Below the pieces are notes generated by a model. That model ran no database searches and was not told the DNA's origin. It worked only from the letters and a program-made list of their open reading frames with translations. Of a stretch of 64,000 nucleotides of DNA, positions 27,573 through 36,323 are shown in pieces; position 1 is the stretch's first letter; every line of letters starts with the position of its first letter. The DNA lies in assembly GCF_902459535.1 (NCBI RefSeq), contig NZ_LR699554.1:558001-622000 (forward strand), in the 5' to 3' direction. The translations under genes were made by a program, and so were the position numbers. Origin of the DNA: Paraburkholderia dioscoreae. Its GTDB lineage: Bacteria > Pseudomonadota > Gammaproteobacteria > Burkholderiales > Burkholderiaceae.

Positions 27573-29099
27573 ATGGAACGAGGCAGTGCGATGGATATCG
27601 ATCTGGACGCCCTGACGGTCGAGGCCGTACAGGCGGGTTTCAAGGCCGGCACATTCACGGCCGAGCAGCTGGCGCGCGCCTGTTTCGCCAGGATCGAGCG
27701 CGACAACGGGAAGTACAACGCAGTGATCTTCCTGAACCCGGCGGCAATCGACGACGCGCGCCGGATCGACGAACGGCGCGCTGCCGGTGAACCGCTGGGT
27801 CCGCTTGCGGGGGTGCCGGTCGTCATCAAGGATCCTATGGACATGGTCGGCTTTCCGACTACCGCGGGATGGGCGAAGTTGTACAGCAAGAAAGGCGGCG
27901 TCGACCTCATGCCCGAGCGTGATGCGCCGGTCGTCGCGCGGATGCGCCGCGCGGGTGCGATTCTGCTCGGCAAGACGAACGTGCCGATCCTGAGCCATAC
28001 CGGCTCGCATGCGAACGATAGCTGGGCCGGCCCCACGATCAATGTAGTGATGCCCGATCGGGTGCCAGGCGGCAGCAGTGCGGGGACGGCATCGGCGGTT
28101 GCGTCGTGCATGGCTGTACTCGGCCTCGCGGAAGAGACCGGCGGATCGATTCAGAACCCCGCGTCGGCGCAGAACCTCGTTGGAATCAAACCGACTATCG
28201 GGCTGGTGCCGAATGCGGGCGTGGTGCCGCTGTCGGGTAATCGCGATGTGGTGGGGCCCATTGCACGAAACGTGAGGGATGCCGCGCTGTGCCTCGACGT
28301 GCTCGCGGGCTATTCGAGCGAAGATCCGAAGACGCTCGCGAGCGTCGGCCGGCAACCGGAAGGTGGTTATACCGCGGCGCTAGACCCGAAGGCGTTGAAC
28401 GGCAAGCGCATCGGTCTGTATGGCCCGGGCTGGCGCAATCAACCGTTGTCCGATGAAGCTGCCGTGCTGTATGAGCGGGTCAAGGGCGAACTGGTTGGTC
28501 TGGGTGCGATTCTCGTCGACGATCCGTTCGCGGGCTCCGGGTTCGCCGAACTGAGGAAGCCGACTCCGCCGCTGGCGCATTTCGATGCGCGCGGTCTCGA
28601 GTCGATTCCGTATGATCTGGAGAAGTATCTTCAGCGACTCGGCAAGCATGCGTCGCTGAAGACCTTCGCGGAATTCGCTGCGGCGACGAAGGGCGACGAT
28701 GTTTTTGGGGCGCAGGGGATACTGCGGTATATGCATAGTCTCGCGGATTTCAAGGCCGCGCTGGCTGATCCGTCGGTGCCGCCGGAGATGCCTGAATTCG
28801 TCGAAGTGAAGGCGCGTTATCTGCGGATTTTCAATGCGGTGATGGATGCGCAACGGCTCGATGCACTGGTGTTTCCGCAGATGCGAGGTGAGCTTCCTGC
28901 GCTTCATGGTAAGGATGTCATTCAGGAGACGACGGTAGGTGAGATCAATATTGCGGGTTTGCCGGGGATTGCGGTGCCTGCGGGGTTTTACGCGTCGGGG
29001 GCGCCGTTTGGGGTGATTTTTGTGGGGCGGCAATGGGACGAGGGGGCGTTGTTAGGGTTTGCTTATGCTTATGAGTTGGGGGTGGGGAGGGGACGCTAG
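27573..29099 (+). CDS. Amidase-signature family hydrolase
   Basis: A 508-residue amidase-signature enzyme that hydrolyses amide bonds with a Ser-cisSer-Lys triad. The Lys is in VVIKDPMDM, the cis-Ser in GGSSAG and the nucleophile in TGGSIQNPA. The start at 27573 follows AGAGGAG; an in-frame ATG at 27591 is also possible. The last 150 nt are noticeably less GC-biased and run straight into insertion-sequence debris after the stop, but the protein end appears intact. It fits as a second amidohydrolase of the amide pathway. Confidence 0.88.
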   Translation: MERGSAMDIDLDALTVEAVQAGFKAGTFTAEQLARACFARIERDNGKYNAVIFLNPAAIDDARRIDERRAAGEPLGPLAGVPVVIKDPMDMVGFPTTAGWAKLYSKKGGVDLMPERDAPVVARMRRAGAILLGKTNVPILSHTGSHANDSWAGPTINVVMPDRVPGGSSAGTASAVASCMAVLGLAEETGGSIQNPASAQNLVGIKPTIGLVPNAGVVPLSGNRDVVGPIARNVRDAALCLDVLAGYSSEDPKTLASVGRQPEGGYTAALDPKALNGKRIGLYGPGWRNQPLSDEAAVLYERVKGELVGLGAILVDDPFAGSGFAELRKPTPPLAHFDARGLESIPYDLEKYLQRLGKHASLKTFAEFAAATKGDDVFGAQGILRYMHSLADFKAALADPSVPPEMPEFVEVKARYLRIFNAVMDAQRLDALVFPQMRGELPALHGKDVIQETTVGEINIAGLPGIAVPAGFYASGAPFGVIFVGRQWDEGALLGFAYAYELGVGRGR

Positions 29100-29266
29100 G
29101 GGCGGCAGTTGTCGCGGGACTGTCTGAATTTTCGTGTGCAAGACAGATAAAGGTCCGCCTGCTGGCAGGCCGATCGGTTCATTGCCGCTTTCCAGTCGTG
29201 CGCGGCGCGACTCCAGTCTGCGGTGATGTTGTTCAGCGCCAGCCAGAGGAGTTTGGTCGCAGCGTC
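29100..29266 (-). mobile_element. IS256-family transposase remnant (C-terminal end)
   Basis: The minus strand reads LLWLALNNITADWSR and then DWKAAMNR, the typical C-terminal end of IS256/mutator-type transposases (LRNI...W...WKAALN). About 55 residues survive, then the frame ends at 29096. The rest of the transposase is absent, and chemoreceptor sequence begins at once on the other strand. It is a relic of an insertion that probably caused the local rearrangements. Confidence 0.6.
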
Positions 29267-29282
29267 GTCACTTGGGACGTGG

Positions 29283-29672
29283 CCGGGCAGGGGCTTTGCC
29301 GTCGTTGCCGGCGAAGTACGCACGCTTGCGCAAAGCTGTGCGCAGGCGACGAAGGAAATCAAGCAACTGATCGACGATTCGGCTAGCAAGGTTGGCTCGG
29401 GCGCGCAACTGGCATCGAGCGCCGGGGATGCGATGCATGAAGTCGTCGGCAGCGCCCAGCGCGTCGGCGCCATCGTAGCGGCAATGGCGCTTGCATCGGA
29501 CGAGCAAGGCGTCGGCATCGCGTAGGTCAACCAGGCGGTGTCCCAACTCGACGAGCTGACCCAGCAGAATGCGGCCCTTGTCGAGGAGTCATCGGCGATC
29601 GCTGACTTTCTCAAGGAACAGTCGCGAAAACTCTCGGAAGCGGTCGGATGGTTTCAACTGACCGAGACATAA
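29283..29672 (+). pseudogene. Methyl-accepting chemotaxis protein, C-terminal remnant
   Basis: GRGFAVVAGEVRTLAQ is the hallmark of the chemoreceptor signalling hairpin. It continues for about 80 residues to an in-frame TAG at 29523-29525, exactly where homologues have a Gln codon before VNQAV. After it the frame resumes with VNQAVSQLDELTQQNAALVEES and ends at TAA 29670-29672. Sensor, membrane and HAMP parts are missing. It is not functional as a receptor. Confidence 0.85.
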
Positions 29673-29799
29673 TCAAGGTGCGACGGTTGCGACGTCAAGA
29701 CGACAAGACGTCAAGCTTTGCCGGAATTGTGGGCGGACCGGGTCGGCGCCAGTTCGCGCATGGGTCGCGCGGCTGTCACATTAGTCCAGGCTATTGCAC

Positions 29800-30084
29800 C
29801 TAGAAGTGGAGCGTGTCGGATTTGCCAGGCGTTTGCTGCACCTCGCCTTCCCCCTGTGTTGTCCGCCGATACTGACCGGGGGCAACAGCCATTACACGCT
29901 TGAATGCGCTGCTGAAGGCACTCTCGGATGAGTACCCGACCGCAATGCTACTGAGCACAATGGCTAACCGTTGGTCGCCAAAGCCTTTCAACCACCCCTC
30001 GTCGCCGTTCGGCGCATGAGCCAAATAGGCCCGCAATGTCTGAATGAATAACAATTGCGCCAGCCCCGATATTACGATCCCCAT
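29800..30084 (-). pseudogene. AraC-family regulator with internal deletion
   Basis: The minus strand gives an N-terminal segment of the cupin-type AraC subgroup (LAQLLFIQTLRAYLA...GWLKGFGDQRLA) joined directly to the second helix-turn-helix (SIAVGYSSESAFSSAFKR) and its PGQYRR end. The roughly 60-70 residues between them, holding the first helix-turn-helix, are gone, and the start of the gene is missing at the junction near 30070. It cannot bind DNA normally. Confidence 0.75.
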
Positions 30085-30620
30085 CGGACCATCGTCGATA
30101 ACGTGATGCTCTCGCGCCGCGTTATCACGGCCGCCGTAATCTGGCCGAGGCGCGTGTGCAGGCGCTTCGTTTGCTGGACAAGGTCGGCTTGCTCGCTCAC
30201 GCGGACAAGTATCCGCATCAGTTGTCGGGCGGCCAGCAGCAACGCGTGGCCATTGCGCGGGCGCTGGCGATGGAACCGGCCGTCATGCTGTTCGACGAGC
30301 CGACTTCCGCGCTGGACCCGGAACTCGTCGGCGATGTGCTGAAGGTGATTTCCACGCTCGCCGACGAGGGGATGACGATGCTGATCGTCACGCACGAAAT
30401 GGACTTCGCGATGTCGATCTCCGATCGCATCGTGTTCATGGAGGACGGCGTCGTCAAGATGGCGGCGTCGCCCGACGAGATCCGCCACCGTGCGGATGCC
30501 GAACGCGTCCGGCGCTTCATGGGCACGGACGACGTGCGCGAAGCGCCGCACTCGGTGCAGTCCGCGCGCGCGCCATATCGCCAGTCCCGTTTCACTCGTC
30601 AATCAGGGCGCGCTCGGTAG
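30072..30620 (+). pseudogene. Polar amino acid ABC transporter ATPase, 5'-truncated and frameshifted
   Basis: HRTIVDNVML appears in one frame at about 30072-30110, and the protein continues in another frame as ARVQALRLLDKVGLL, LSGGQQQRVAIARAL (signature), LFDEPTSALDPE (Walker B) and VTHEM (switch). Walker A and the first 80 or so residues are missing. The family is GlnQ/HisP-like. No permease or binding-protein gene is adjacent. The tail runs past the usual end into unrelated residues. Confidence 0.85.
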
Positions 30621-30718
30621 CGCCTGACCTTAAACCGTATATCTCCGGGCCGGTCTCCGCCGTTCGCATCGCGCGATATGGTCGGCGGGCGGCGCGCCGG
30701 AGCAGGAGCCTCGTTCCA

Positions 30719-31549
30719 ATGAAACTCGTCAGCTTTCTCCACGCGGGGCGTTCGTCATATGGGGTCGTCGTCGATGGCGGAATCGTCGATGCCGCACCGT
30801 TTGCCACGCGCCTCGGCGCCACGTTGAAAGAAGCGCTGGAGCGCGAATCGCTCGGTGCGCTCGCCGACCACGCAGCGCGGGCGGACGTCACGCTTGCATT
30901 CGCCGACGTCGAACTGCTGCCCGTGATTCCCGATCCACAGAAAATCCTCTGCGTTGGCATCAATTACCTTTCGCACGTCAAGGAGACCGGACGCGAGGTG
31001 CCCGACAAACCGATGATCTTCGCGCGCTTTGCCGACTCGCAGACGGCGCACGACGCGCCGATCGTTCGTCCGTCGGTATCGGAGCGGCTCGATTTCGAGG
31101 GCGAGCTTGCCGTCGTGATCGGCAGGCGCGCGTCACGTGAGGGCGGCGGATGCATTCGACGTGATCGCCGGCTATGCCTGCTACAACGACGGCAGCGTGC
31201 GTCGCAGTTCACGCCGGGCAAGAACTTTCCGCAGACGGGCGGCTTCGGGCCGTGGCTGGTTACGCGCGACGAAGTCGGCGATCCGTCGCGGCTTTCGCTG
31301 ACCACGCGCCTGAACGGTGAGGTCATGCCGCGGGCCACCACCGACGACCTGATTTTCCCGATACCGCAACTGATCGAATATTGCTCGACGTTCTGCACGC
31401 TGCTGCCGGGCGACGGGATCATCACCGGCACGACGGGCGGCGTGGGCGCGTTCCGCGATCCGCCGCTATGGATGAAAGCCGGCGACGTGGTCGAAGTGGA
31501 GATTTCGCGGATCGGGACGCTGCGGAATCAGGTCGCGGATGAGATGTAG
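30719..31549 (+). pseudogene. Fumarylacetoacetate hydrolase-family protein with an internal frame lesion
   Basis: 276 codons in one frame. KILCVGINYLSHVKETG, FEGELAVVIG and GKNFPQTGGFGPWLVTRDE are FAH-family motifs, and the C-terminal TGTTGGVGAFRDPP is intact. Between 31137 and 31205, however, the main frame gives a nonsense Arg/Cys-rich stretch, while the neighbouring frame gives the expected AADAFDVIAGYACYNDGSVR. Two compensating indels, including a small deletion before SQFTPGKN, explain this. The product keeps its length but loses metal-binding core residues, so it is probably inactive. Confidence 0.75.
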
Positions 31550-31748
31550 GTGGTTTGCGGGTGGCCTTGACTGACCGAGATCGGCGCGCTCACGACGCAT
31601 CCGTTCAAGTGCCTGTCCGAGGTACGCGATGCCAAGGTCGCTTCGGGTTCACAGGTCGCATCGAACTCTGGCGATACGACCAACGATGAATCGCGAGAGG
31701 AGCAAAACCAGACTTCCCGTCTACTGGCGTCCCGCCATATCAGAGCAC

Positions 31749-32642
31749 TCAGTTCCCGGGGTAGTGTCCGGCCGCAATATCCTCCAACAGCGTCCCGTGC
31801 GTCGGCGCCCAACCCAGCAGCGAACGCGTGCGTGCGCTGGAGGCCGGGGCGTCGGCACCGAAGAACATGCCCAGCCAGTCAAAGTGAGCCTGTGCGCGGT
31901 CGACGGGAATCGATTCCACCGGCACGTCCAGGAACTGACCGAGCGCCGTCGCGATGTCGCGCGTAGCGACGCCCTCTTCGGCGACGGCGTGCAGCACGCT
32001 GCCCGGCGTCGCCTTGTCGATCGCGAGTTGCACGAGCTTGCCGGCATCGAGCCGGTTCACCGCCGGCCAGCGGTTCTGGCCCTCGCCGATGTAGCCTGAA
32101 ACGCGCTTTTCGCGAGCGATGCGCGCCAGCACCGCGACGAATCCGTGGTCGCCGCCCGCGCCGTGCACCGTCGGCGCAAAGCGCACGACCATCGACCGGA
32201 TATCGCGCTCGGCGAGGCCCAGTGTGTAGGCCGCGTTGGCGATGCGCGGGTGGACCCCGGCGCCCGGCATGTCCTCCTCGGTGCCCACGCGGCCCGGGGC
32301 TAGCCCCAGCGTGCCCGAGGCGATCAGCAGCGGGCCGCCAGTGCCTTGCAACACGTCGGCGAACGTGTCGATGGCCGCGCGATCGGTCTGTGCCGCAGCC
32401 GCCATCTGCGAGAAGTCGTGGTTGTAGCCGAGGTGCACGACGCCCTCGGCTAGCGTGGCTGCGCCGCGCAGGCTGGCGAGGTCGTCCAGGCTGCCGCGCA
32501 CCACTTCGGCACCAAGCCTGGCGATCTTGGCTGCGGATTCGTCGTTGCGGGCGAGGCCGAGAACGTGGTGTCCCGCCGAGATGAGTTCTTTGACGCTGGC
32601 CGAGCCGATCCAGCCCGAGGCGCCGGTGACGAGAATTCGCAT
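31749..32642 (-). CDS. NAD(P)-dependent epimerase/dehydratase-type SDR
   Basis: A 297-residue extended/atypical SDR with the N-terminal nucleotide motif TGASGWIG, a LGYNHD segment and an active-site region with ASGTLGLAPG; no canonical YxxxK is obvious. I chose the ATG at 32642 (MRILVTGASG); an upstream in-frame start adds seven residues. The gene is divergent from a TetR regulator, with a palindromic operator between them, so this enzyme is probably the regulator's target. The substrate is unknown. Confidence 0.85.
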   Translation of the reverse strand: MRILVTGASGWIGSASVKELISAGHHVLGLARNDESAAKIARLGAEVVRGSLDDLASLRGAATLAEGVVHLGYNHDFSQMAAAAQTDRAAIDTFADVLQGTGGPLLIASGTLGLAPGRVGTEEDMPGAGVHPRIANAAYTLGLAERDIRSMVVRFAPTVHGAGGDHGFVAVLARIAREKRVSGYIGEGQNRWPAVNRLDAGKLVQLAIDKATPGSVLHAVAEEGVATRDIATALGQFLDVPVESIPVDRAQAHFDWLGMFFGADAPASSARTRSLLGWAPTHGTLLEDIAAGHYPGN

Positions 32643-32655
32643 GAGATACATCCGC

Positions 32656-32694
32656 GATGTCATTGAGTGACATCAGTATAGGCTTACGATGTCA
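32656..32694. promoter_or_regulatory. Operator for the divergent TetR regulator
   Basis: A perfect inverted repeat GATGTCA-N5-TGACATC (32656-32674) is followed by a third half-site GATGTCA (32688-32694). A possible regulator promoter (TTGAGT 32663-32668, TACGAT 32685-32690) overlaps the repeat, which fits autorepression and control of the divergent epimerase gene. Confidence 0.65.
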
Positions 32695-32722
32695 CTCTGT
32701 GTCAACACAAGAGAGAAAAAAT

Positions 32723-33289
32723 ATGGGTCGCTGGGAGCCCGATGCCGAGAGCCGTTTCCGTGCGGCGGCCATCGAACTGTTCGGAGAGATCGGTTACGAA
32801 CAGACGACCGTGGCAGCCATCGCGGAGCGCGCGGGGCTGACTGCGCGAACGTTCTTTCGCTACTTCGCGGATAAGCGCGAAGTGCTGTTCAACGGTTCCG
32901 AACGTCTTCAGCAGACGATGGTCGATGCGTTGGCCCAGGCGCCGGCCGAGGCATCGGCGGTAGACGCGCTCGCCGCCGCCTTGACGAAGGCCGGAGATTT
33001 CTTCGATGACGACCGGCGCCCGTTCGCGCGCATGCGCAGCACGGTGATCGCGGCCAACACGGACCTGCGCGAGCGTGAGCTGATCAAACTGGCGACGCTG
33101 TCCGCGGCACTCGCGCAGGCGCTGCGCGAGCGCGGTGTCGGCGAGCCGGACGCGAGCCTCGCGGCCGAGGCCGGCATCGCCGTCTTTCGGGTCGCGTTCG
33201 CACAATGGGTAGGCGAATCCGAGCGACGCAGCTACGGCGAGATCGTGAAGGAATCGCTTGCGCGACTGAGAGCGCTCGTGGCCAGTTGA
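32723..33289 (+). CDS. TetR-family transcriptional regulator
   Basis: 188 residues. The N-terminal helix-turn-helix (about 10-55) has the family pattern AAIELFGEIGYEQTTVAAIAERAG and then TFFRYFADKREVLF. The C-terminal ligand domain is variable, so the inducer is unknown. I chose the ATG at 32723 (a GAGAGA-like ribosome site precedes it); an ATG 66 nt earlier lies inside the operator. It probably represses itself and the divergent epimerase-type gene through the 32656-32694 repeats. Confidence 0.9.
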   Translation: MGRWEPDAESRFRAAAIELFGEIGYEQTTVAAIAERAGLTARTFFRYFADKREVLFNGSERLQQTMVDALAQAPAEASAVDALAAALTKAGDFFDDDRRPFARMRSTVIAANTDLRERELIKLATLSAALAQALRERGVGEPDASLAAEAGIAVFRVAFAQWVGESERRSYGEIVKESLARLRALVAS

Positions 33290-33314
33290 AGCGACGTTGG
33301 TTGAATCGCGATGC

Positions 33315-33524
33315 TCAAGGAGAATTGCGTCCTTCTTCGAGCAGCCAATCGCGAAAGAGCGAAACCACTTCACGTGCCGACGCAGCCGGACTGCTGACGA
33401 CGCAATACGTGTCGCTGAGCGGTACGCGCAGCGGAAACGGTTCGATGAGCTGTCCGCTGCTCAACGCGGCGGTCGCGAGCGCAGGCGTGGTCGCGACGAT
33501 GCCGCGTCCCGCGATCGCGCAGAT
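33315..33524 (-). pseudogene. LysR-type regulator, C-terminal fragment
   Basis: Reading the minus strand without requiring a start codon gives AIAGRGIVATTPALATAAL, then GQLIEPFPLRVPLSDTYCVV and FRDWLLEEG before the stop at 33315-33317. This is the end of the substrate-binding domain of GcvA-like LysR regulators. The DNA-binding domain and most of the effector domain are absent. The homology stops at about 33524, where an alpha/beta hydrolase fragment begins on the other strand. Confidence 0.75.
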
Positions 33525-34040
33525 GCCGGGCGAGCGGATCGGGCTGATCGGCCATTCGCTCGGCGGCGCGTTGGCACTGAAGCTCGCGGCGAGCGAAGCA
33601 CGCGTGTCGAAAGTGATGACGACCGCGACGCTCGGTGCGCCGTTTCCGATGAAGAAGCCGTGCGGCGCGTGTGGACCTTTCCCGCCGACCGCGCCGCGCT
33701 GATCGATGAAGCGTATCTATCCGCCCGCGAAAAGATTCTCTTCGACGGCGATTACCGGCGCTATTTCTCGGCGATGTTCGAGGGCGAAAAGCAGCGCTAT
33801 ATCGACCGGCTCGTGCTGGACGACGAACTCGCGCGCATTCACGCCGACGTGTTGATGCTGCACGGGCGCGACGATCCGGGCTTTCCGCCCGATTCACTTA
33901 CCCTGGCGCTCAGCCGCTCATTACCGCACGCCGACGTCGCGTTGCTTGCGCACTGCTCGCATTCGATCGCGTATGAGCAGCCCAGCAAGTTTCTGCTGCT
34001 GGCCAATGCATTTTTTGGCGGCGAACCAGGAAGTCACTGA
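33522..34040 (+). pseudogene. Alpha/beta hydrolase, 5'-truncated and frameshifted
   Basis: GERIGLIGHSLGGALALKLA carries the nucleophile elbow (GHSLGG). After TLGAPFPMK the sense passes into another frame near 33655 and continues as AVRRVWTFPADR, with VLMLHGRDDPGFPP (acid residue) and HCSHSIAYEQP (catalytic His). The N-terminal strands are missing at the junction with the LysR fragment. The frameshift and truncation make it non-functional. Confidence 0.78.
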
Positions 34041-34041
34041 C

Positions 34042-34819
34042 ATGGCAAAGCAAAGCAAAGCAAAGCAAAGCAAAGCAAAGCGAAACACGGCTACGTTCTA
34101 GTGGGCAAAGTGATTGACGGACCGTTAAACGCACCACGCTTGCACGGCGCGGTTGCGATCGAAGGTGAGCGCATTGCATGGGTCGGCGAAAAAACCGCGC
34201 TGCCCGAGCGCTTTTGTACCGATGCGTTCGAACGAATCGCGTTGCCGGGCGCAGCATCATGCCCGGGCTGATCGACGCGCGCACTCACATCTCCTTCGGC
34301 GAGGCGCGTTCGGAAGAGGAGCTTGCGCTCTACACGCCGGTCGAGTTTCGCGCGCTCAAGGCGATCTGGCATGCGAAGAAGGTGCTGCAGGCCGGCGTGA
34401 CGAGCGCGTTCGACGCGGCAACAACGTACAACGTCGCGCAATCGGTGCGCGATGCAATCGATAGTGGCATGTTCGACGGGCCGCGTTTTGCGGTGAGCGG
34501 GCGGCAGCTCACCTCGCATCAGGGTCTCGAGGATTCGTTTCCGAATAGCATGGAATTTCCGCCGGGCCACGTGGGCGTGCTGATCCGCGACGCGAGCGAT
34601 CTGATCGAGCAGATCCGTTATCAGGTGAAAGACGGCGTCGATGCGATCAAGGTGTCCGGTTCCAATGATTCGCTGATCACACCCGACTCGCTCGACGGCG
34701 CCGCATACATGGATGAAGAGTTCGCGACGATCGCGAAGGAAGCGCATCGCCTCGGCCGCATGTGCACGGTGCATGCACGCTCGCGCGATGCGGGGATCGG
34801 TGCGGCGCTTTCATCATGA
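34042..34819 (+). pseudogene. Amidohydrolase family protein, frameshifted and 3'-truncated
   Basis: From the ATG at 34042 a frame of about 75 codons reads through the GCAAA repeats into VLVGKVIDGP, GAVAIEGERIAWVGEK and LPGA, the N-terminal beta domain of imidazolonepropionase-like amidohydrolases. One base appears to be lost near 34250. The next frame continues with IMPGLIDARTH (metal His) and VLQAGVTSAFDA and ends at CTVHARSRDAG. Normal members have another 150-200 residues. The stop overlaps the ATG of the next gene. Confidence 0.75.
34045..34079. repeat. (GCAAA)7 pentanucleotide tandem repeat
   Basis: Seven exact GCAAA units followed by GC. The tract begins one base after the ATG at 34042 and encodes a Lys/Gln/Ser/Ala repeat. 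Because the unit is five bases, gain or loss of one copy would shift the frame of anything translated from that ATG. Confidence 0.95.
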
Positions 34820-35145
34820 CGACCGTTCCGCTTTCGTCGCTCGCAACGGTGATTCGCAGCAAGAATGCCGGACCGTTTCTGCTTACGTTCGATGTAATGT
34901 TCGAGGACGCCGCTCATTTCACCACAGTGTGGGAATCGCGCCGTTTTACGAAGGCCGCGATGGCAGAGTTGTTCGGCGTGCGGGAAAGCGCGATCACGTC
35001 GATATTTGCGGTTCCGCGCGGCCAGGCGATCAAGGTGACAATGCGCCGCCAGTTGCCGCAAGGGCGACTCGGCGAATCAGACATGTACGGCTGCCAGCAG
35101 CACGCGCCGCTGCTCGATTTCCCGATACCGCTTCGGAACGAATAG
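34816..35145 (+). CDS. DUF4387-type protein
   Basis: About 109 residues: LATVIRSKNAGPFLLTFDVMF, then DMYGCQQHAPLLD near the end, match the short DUF4387 family often encoded beside AtuA/DUF1446 acyl-CoA metabolism genes. The ATG at 34816 overlaps the stop of the broken amidohydrolase (ATGA). No AtuA partner is nearby, so this looks like an orphan left by deletion, although its own frame appears complete. Confidence 0.7.
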   Translation: MTTVPLSSLATVIRSKNAGPFLLTFDVMFEDAAHFTTVWESRRFTKAAMAELFGVRESAITSIFAVPRGQAIKVTMRRQLPQGRLGESDMYGCQQHAPLLDFPIPLRNE

Positions 35146-35446
35146 AACTCGGGGGAGAGGGAGACCAAATCGATAAACGAAAACGTTTTGCTCTTCCAGT
35201 TTTTTCAGGCCTTTTTCCAGGAGCAAACCTTCATGGTCTGTTGAGTCCTCTGTCAAACAGCGCAACCAACCGTATCATTTTCGAGCTGAAACGCTAAAGT
35301 TTTGTCAGGATCGGCCGACAATCAATTCGTGCGTGTGCTCCAAGGGCAGAGCGCTCGCACAAGTACAGGATGTCGTGGCGAACTGCCAAGCCACATCTGT
35401 CGCAGGCCGGCGACGCTGCGGTGTGTCGTTAAAAATACAATCGAAA
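35146..35446. other. Intergenic region before the caspase/tubulin-like cluster
   Basis: About 300 bp, less GC-rich than the flanks, with no supported gene. A TACAAT sequence at 35435-35440 sits 7 nt before the first ATG of the cluster, but I see no -35 element at a good distance. The cluster promoter should be in this stretch. Confidence 0.4.
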
Positions 35447-36190
35447 ATGATGACCAGAAAAAAACATTTGAAGACGGCGGTCTGCATGACAGTCGCCACG
35501 GGGCTGCTGTTTGTCGGATTTAGCGCCAATGCGCAGGAGTCCGCCAACGACGATCTGAATTCCTGCGTGAAGCACGAACAGATTGTCTCGACAGCCAAGG
35601 GCGTCGGTATCGGAGCATTGACCGGCTTGACCGCGATGCTCGTCTCTCACAAAAAGGACGATGCTGTCAAAGGCGCACTCATCGGCGCGGCCGTGGGCGG
35701 CGTGGCCGGATTTGCGACGGCGTACTACACGGCCGTCAACACCTGCTTCAAGAAGAATCCGGCGTGGCTGCCAGAGTCCGATATCCAGCGGACGAAGGAC
35801 TACGATAACGTCAAGCGGGCTATCAAATACAAGCCGGCTCAGGGAATCATCACTCGCGCGGAATCCGTGGAAGTCGGCGGCACGGTTAAAGCCGACGGCC
35901 AGGCGAATGTCAGCAGTTCGTTCATTCTGATGACTCCAGACGGTGCGGAAGCACCGGTGACTATCGAGCGCAAGTTATACAGCGTATCGGATGACAAGGA
36001 GACCGAGGTTCCGTTCCCTGGGCGGACGTCAGAGCAGCATACCTTCGAACCTGGCGAGCAGAAGGACACCGTGCATATTCCGATTCCGCACGATGCCAAG
36101 GCAGGTAGCGTGTACCGGGTGCAGTTCAGCGTGGCCGCAGCGGACCGTCCGCCGTCAGTCGCGTCGCAGACATTCACCGTCAAGGAATAA
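35447..36190 (+). CDS. Secreted glycine-zipper protein, first gene of the caspase/tubulin-like cluster
   Basis: About 247 residues starting MMTRKKHLKTAV (ATG at 35447 or 35450). A signal peptide covers about 1-30 (cleavage near SANAQ). Next comes a glycine-zipper segment (about 50-90: GIGALTGL, GALIGAAVGGVAGFA) that could insert into a membrane or oligomerise, then a beta-rich C-terminal domain resembling an Ig-like/macroglobulin strand set (about 150-247). I do not recognise a named family. It lies upstream of the caspase-like lipoprotein gene in the same direction. Confidence 0.7.
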   Translation: MMTRKKHLKTAVCMTVATGLLFVGFSANAQESANDDLNSCVKHEQIVSTAKGVGIGALTGLTAMLVSHKKDDAVKGALIGAAVGGVAGFATAYYTAVNTCFKKNPAWLPESDIQRTKDYDNVKRAIKYKPAQGIITRAESVEVGGTVKADGQANVSSSFILMTPDGAEAPVTIERKLYSVSDDKETEVPFPGRTSEQHTFEPGEQKDTVHIPIPHDAKAGSVYRVQFSVAAADRPPSVASQTFTVKE

Positions 36191-36323
36191 TTGAATGGCC
36201 GACCGGTTACGACCGGCCGGCCATGGCTGTTCGACGCCTTTTCCCGAAAACCTGTGGCGTTGTCCGTCTGCATGCATGTTTCCGGTTGCTCGGGCGGGTG
36301 CCGCTGTGCTCTATCTGTACGTG

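Noticed and set aside
31575..31690. A second chemoreceptor-like remnant (DAKVASGSQVASNSGD)
   Set aside because: The match is short and weak compared with the remnant at 29283-29672; I could not support a gene boundary.
34045..34081. CRISPR or origin-type repeat
   Set aside because: The tract is a simple pentanucleotide run with no spacers and no cas genes, DnaA boxes or replication genes nearby.
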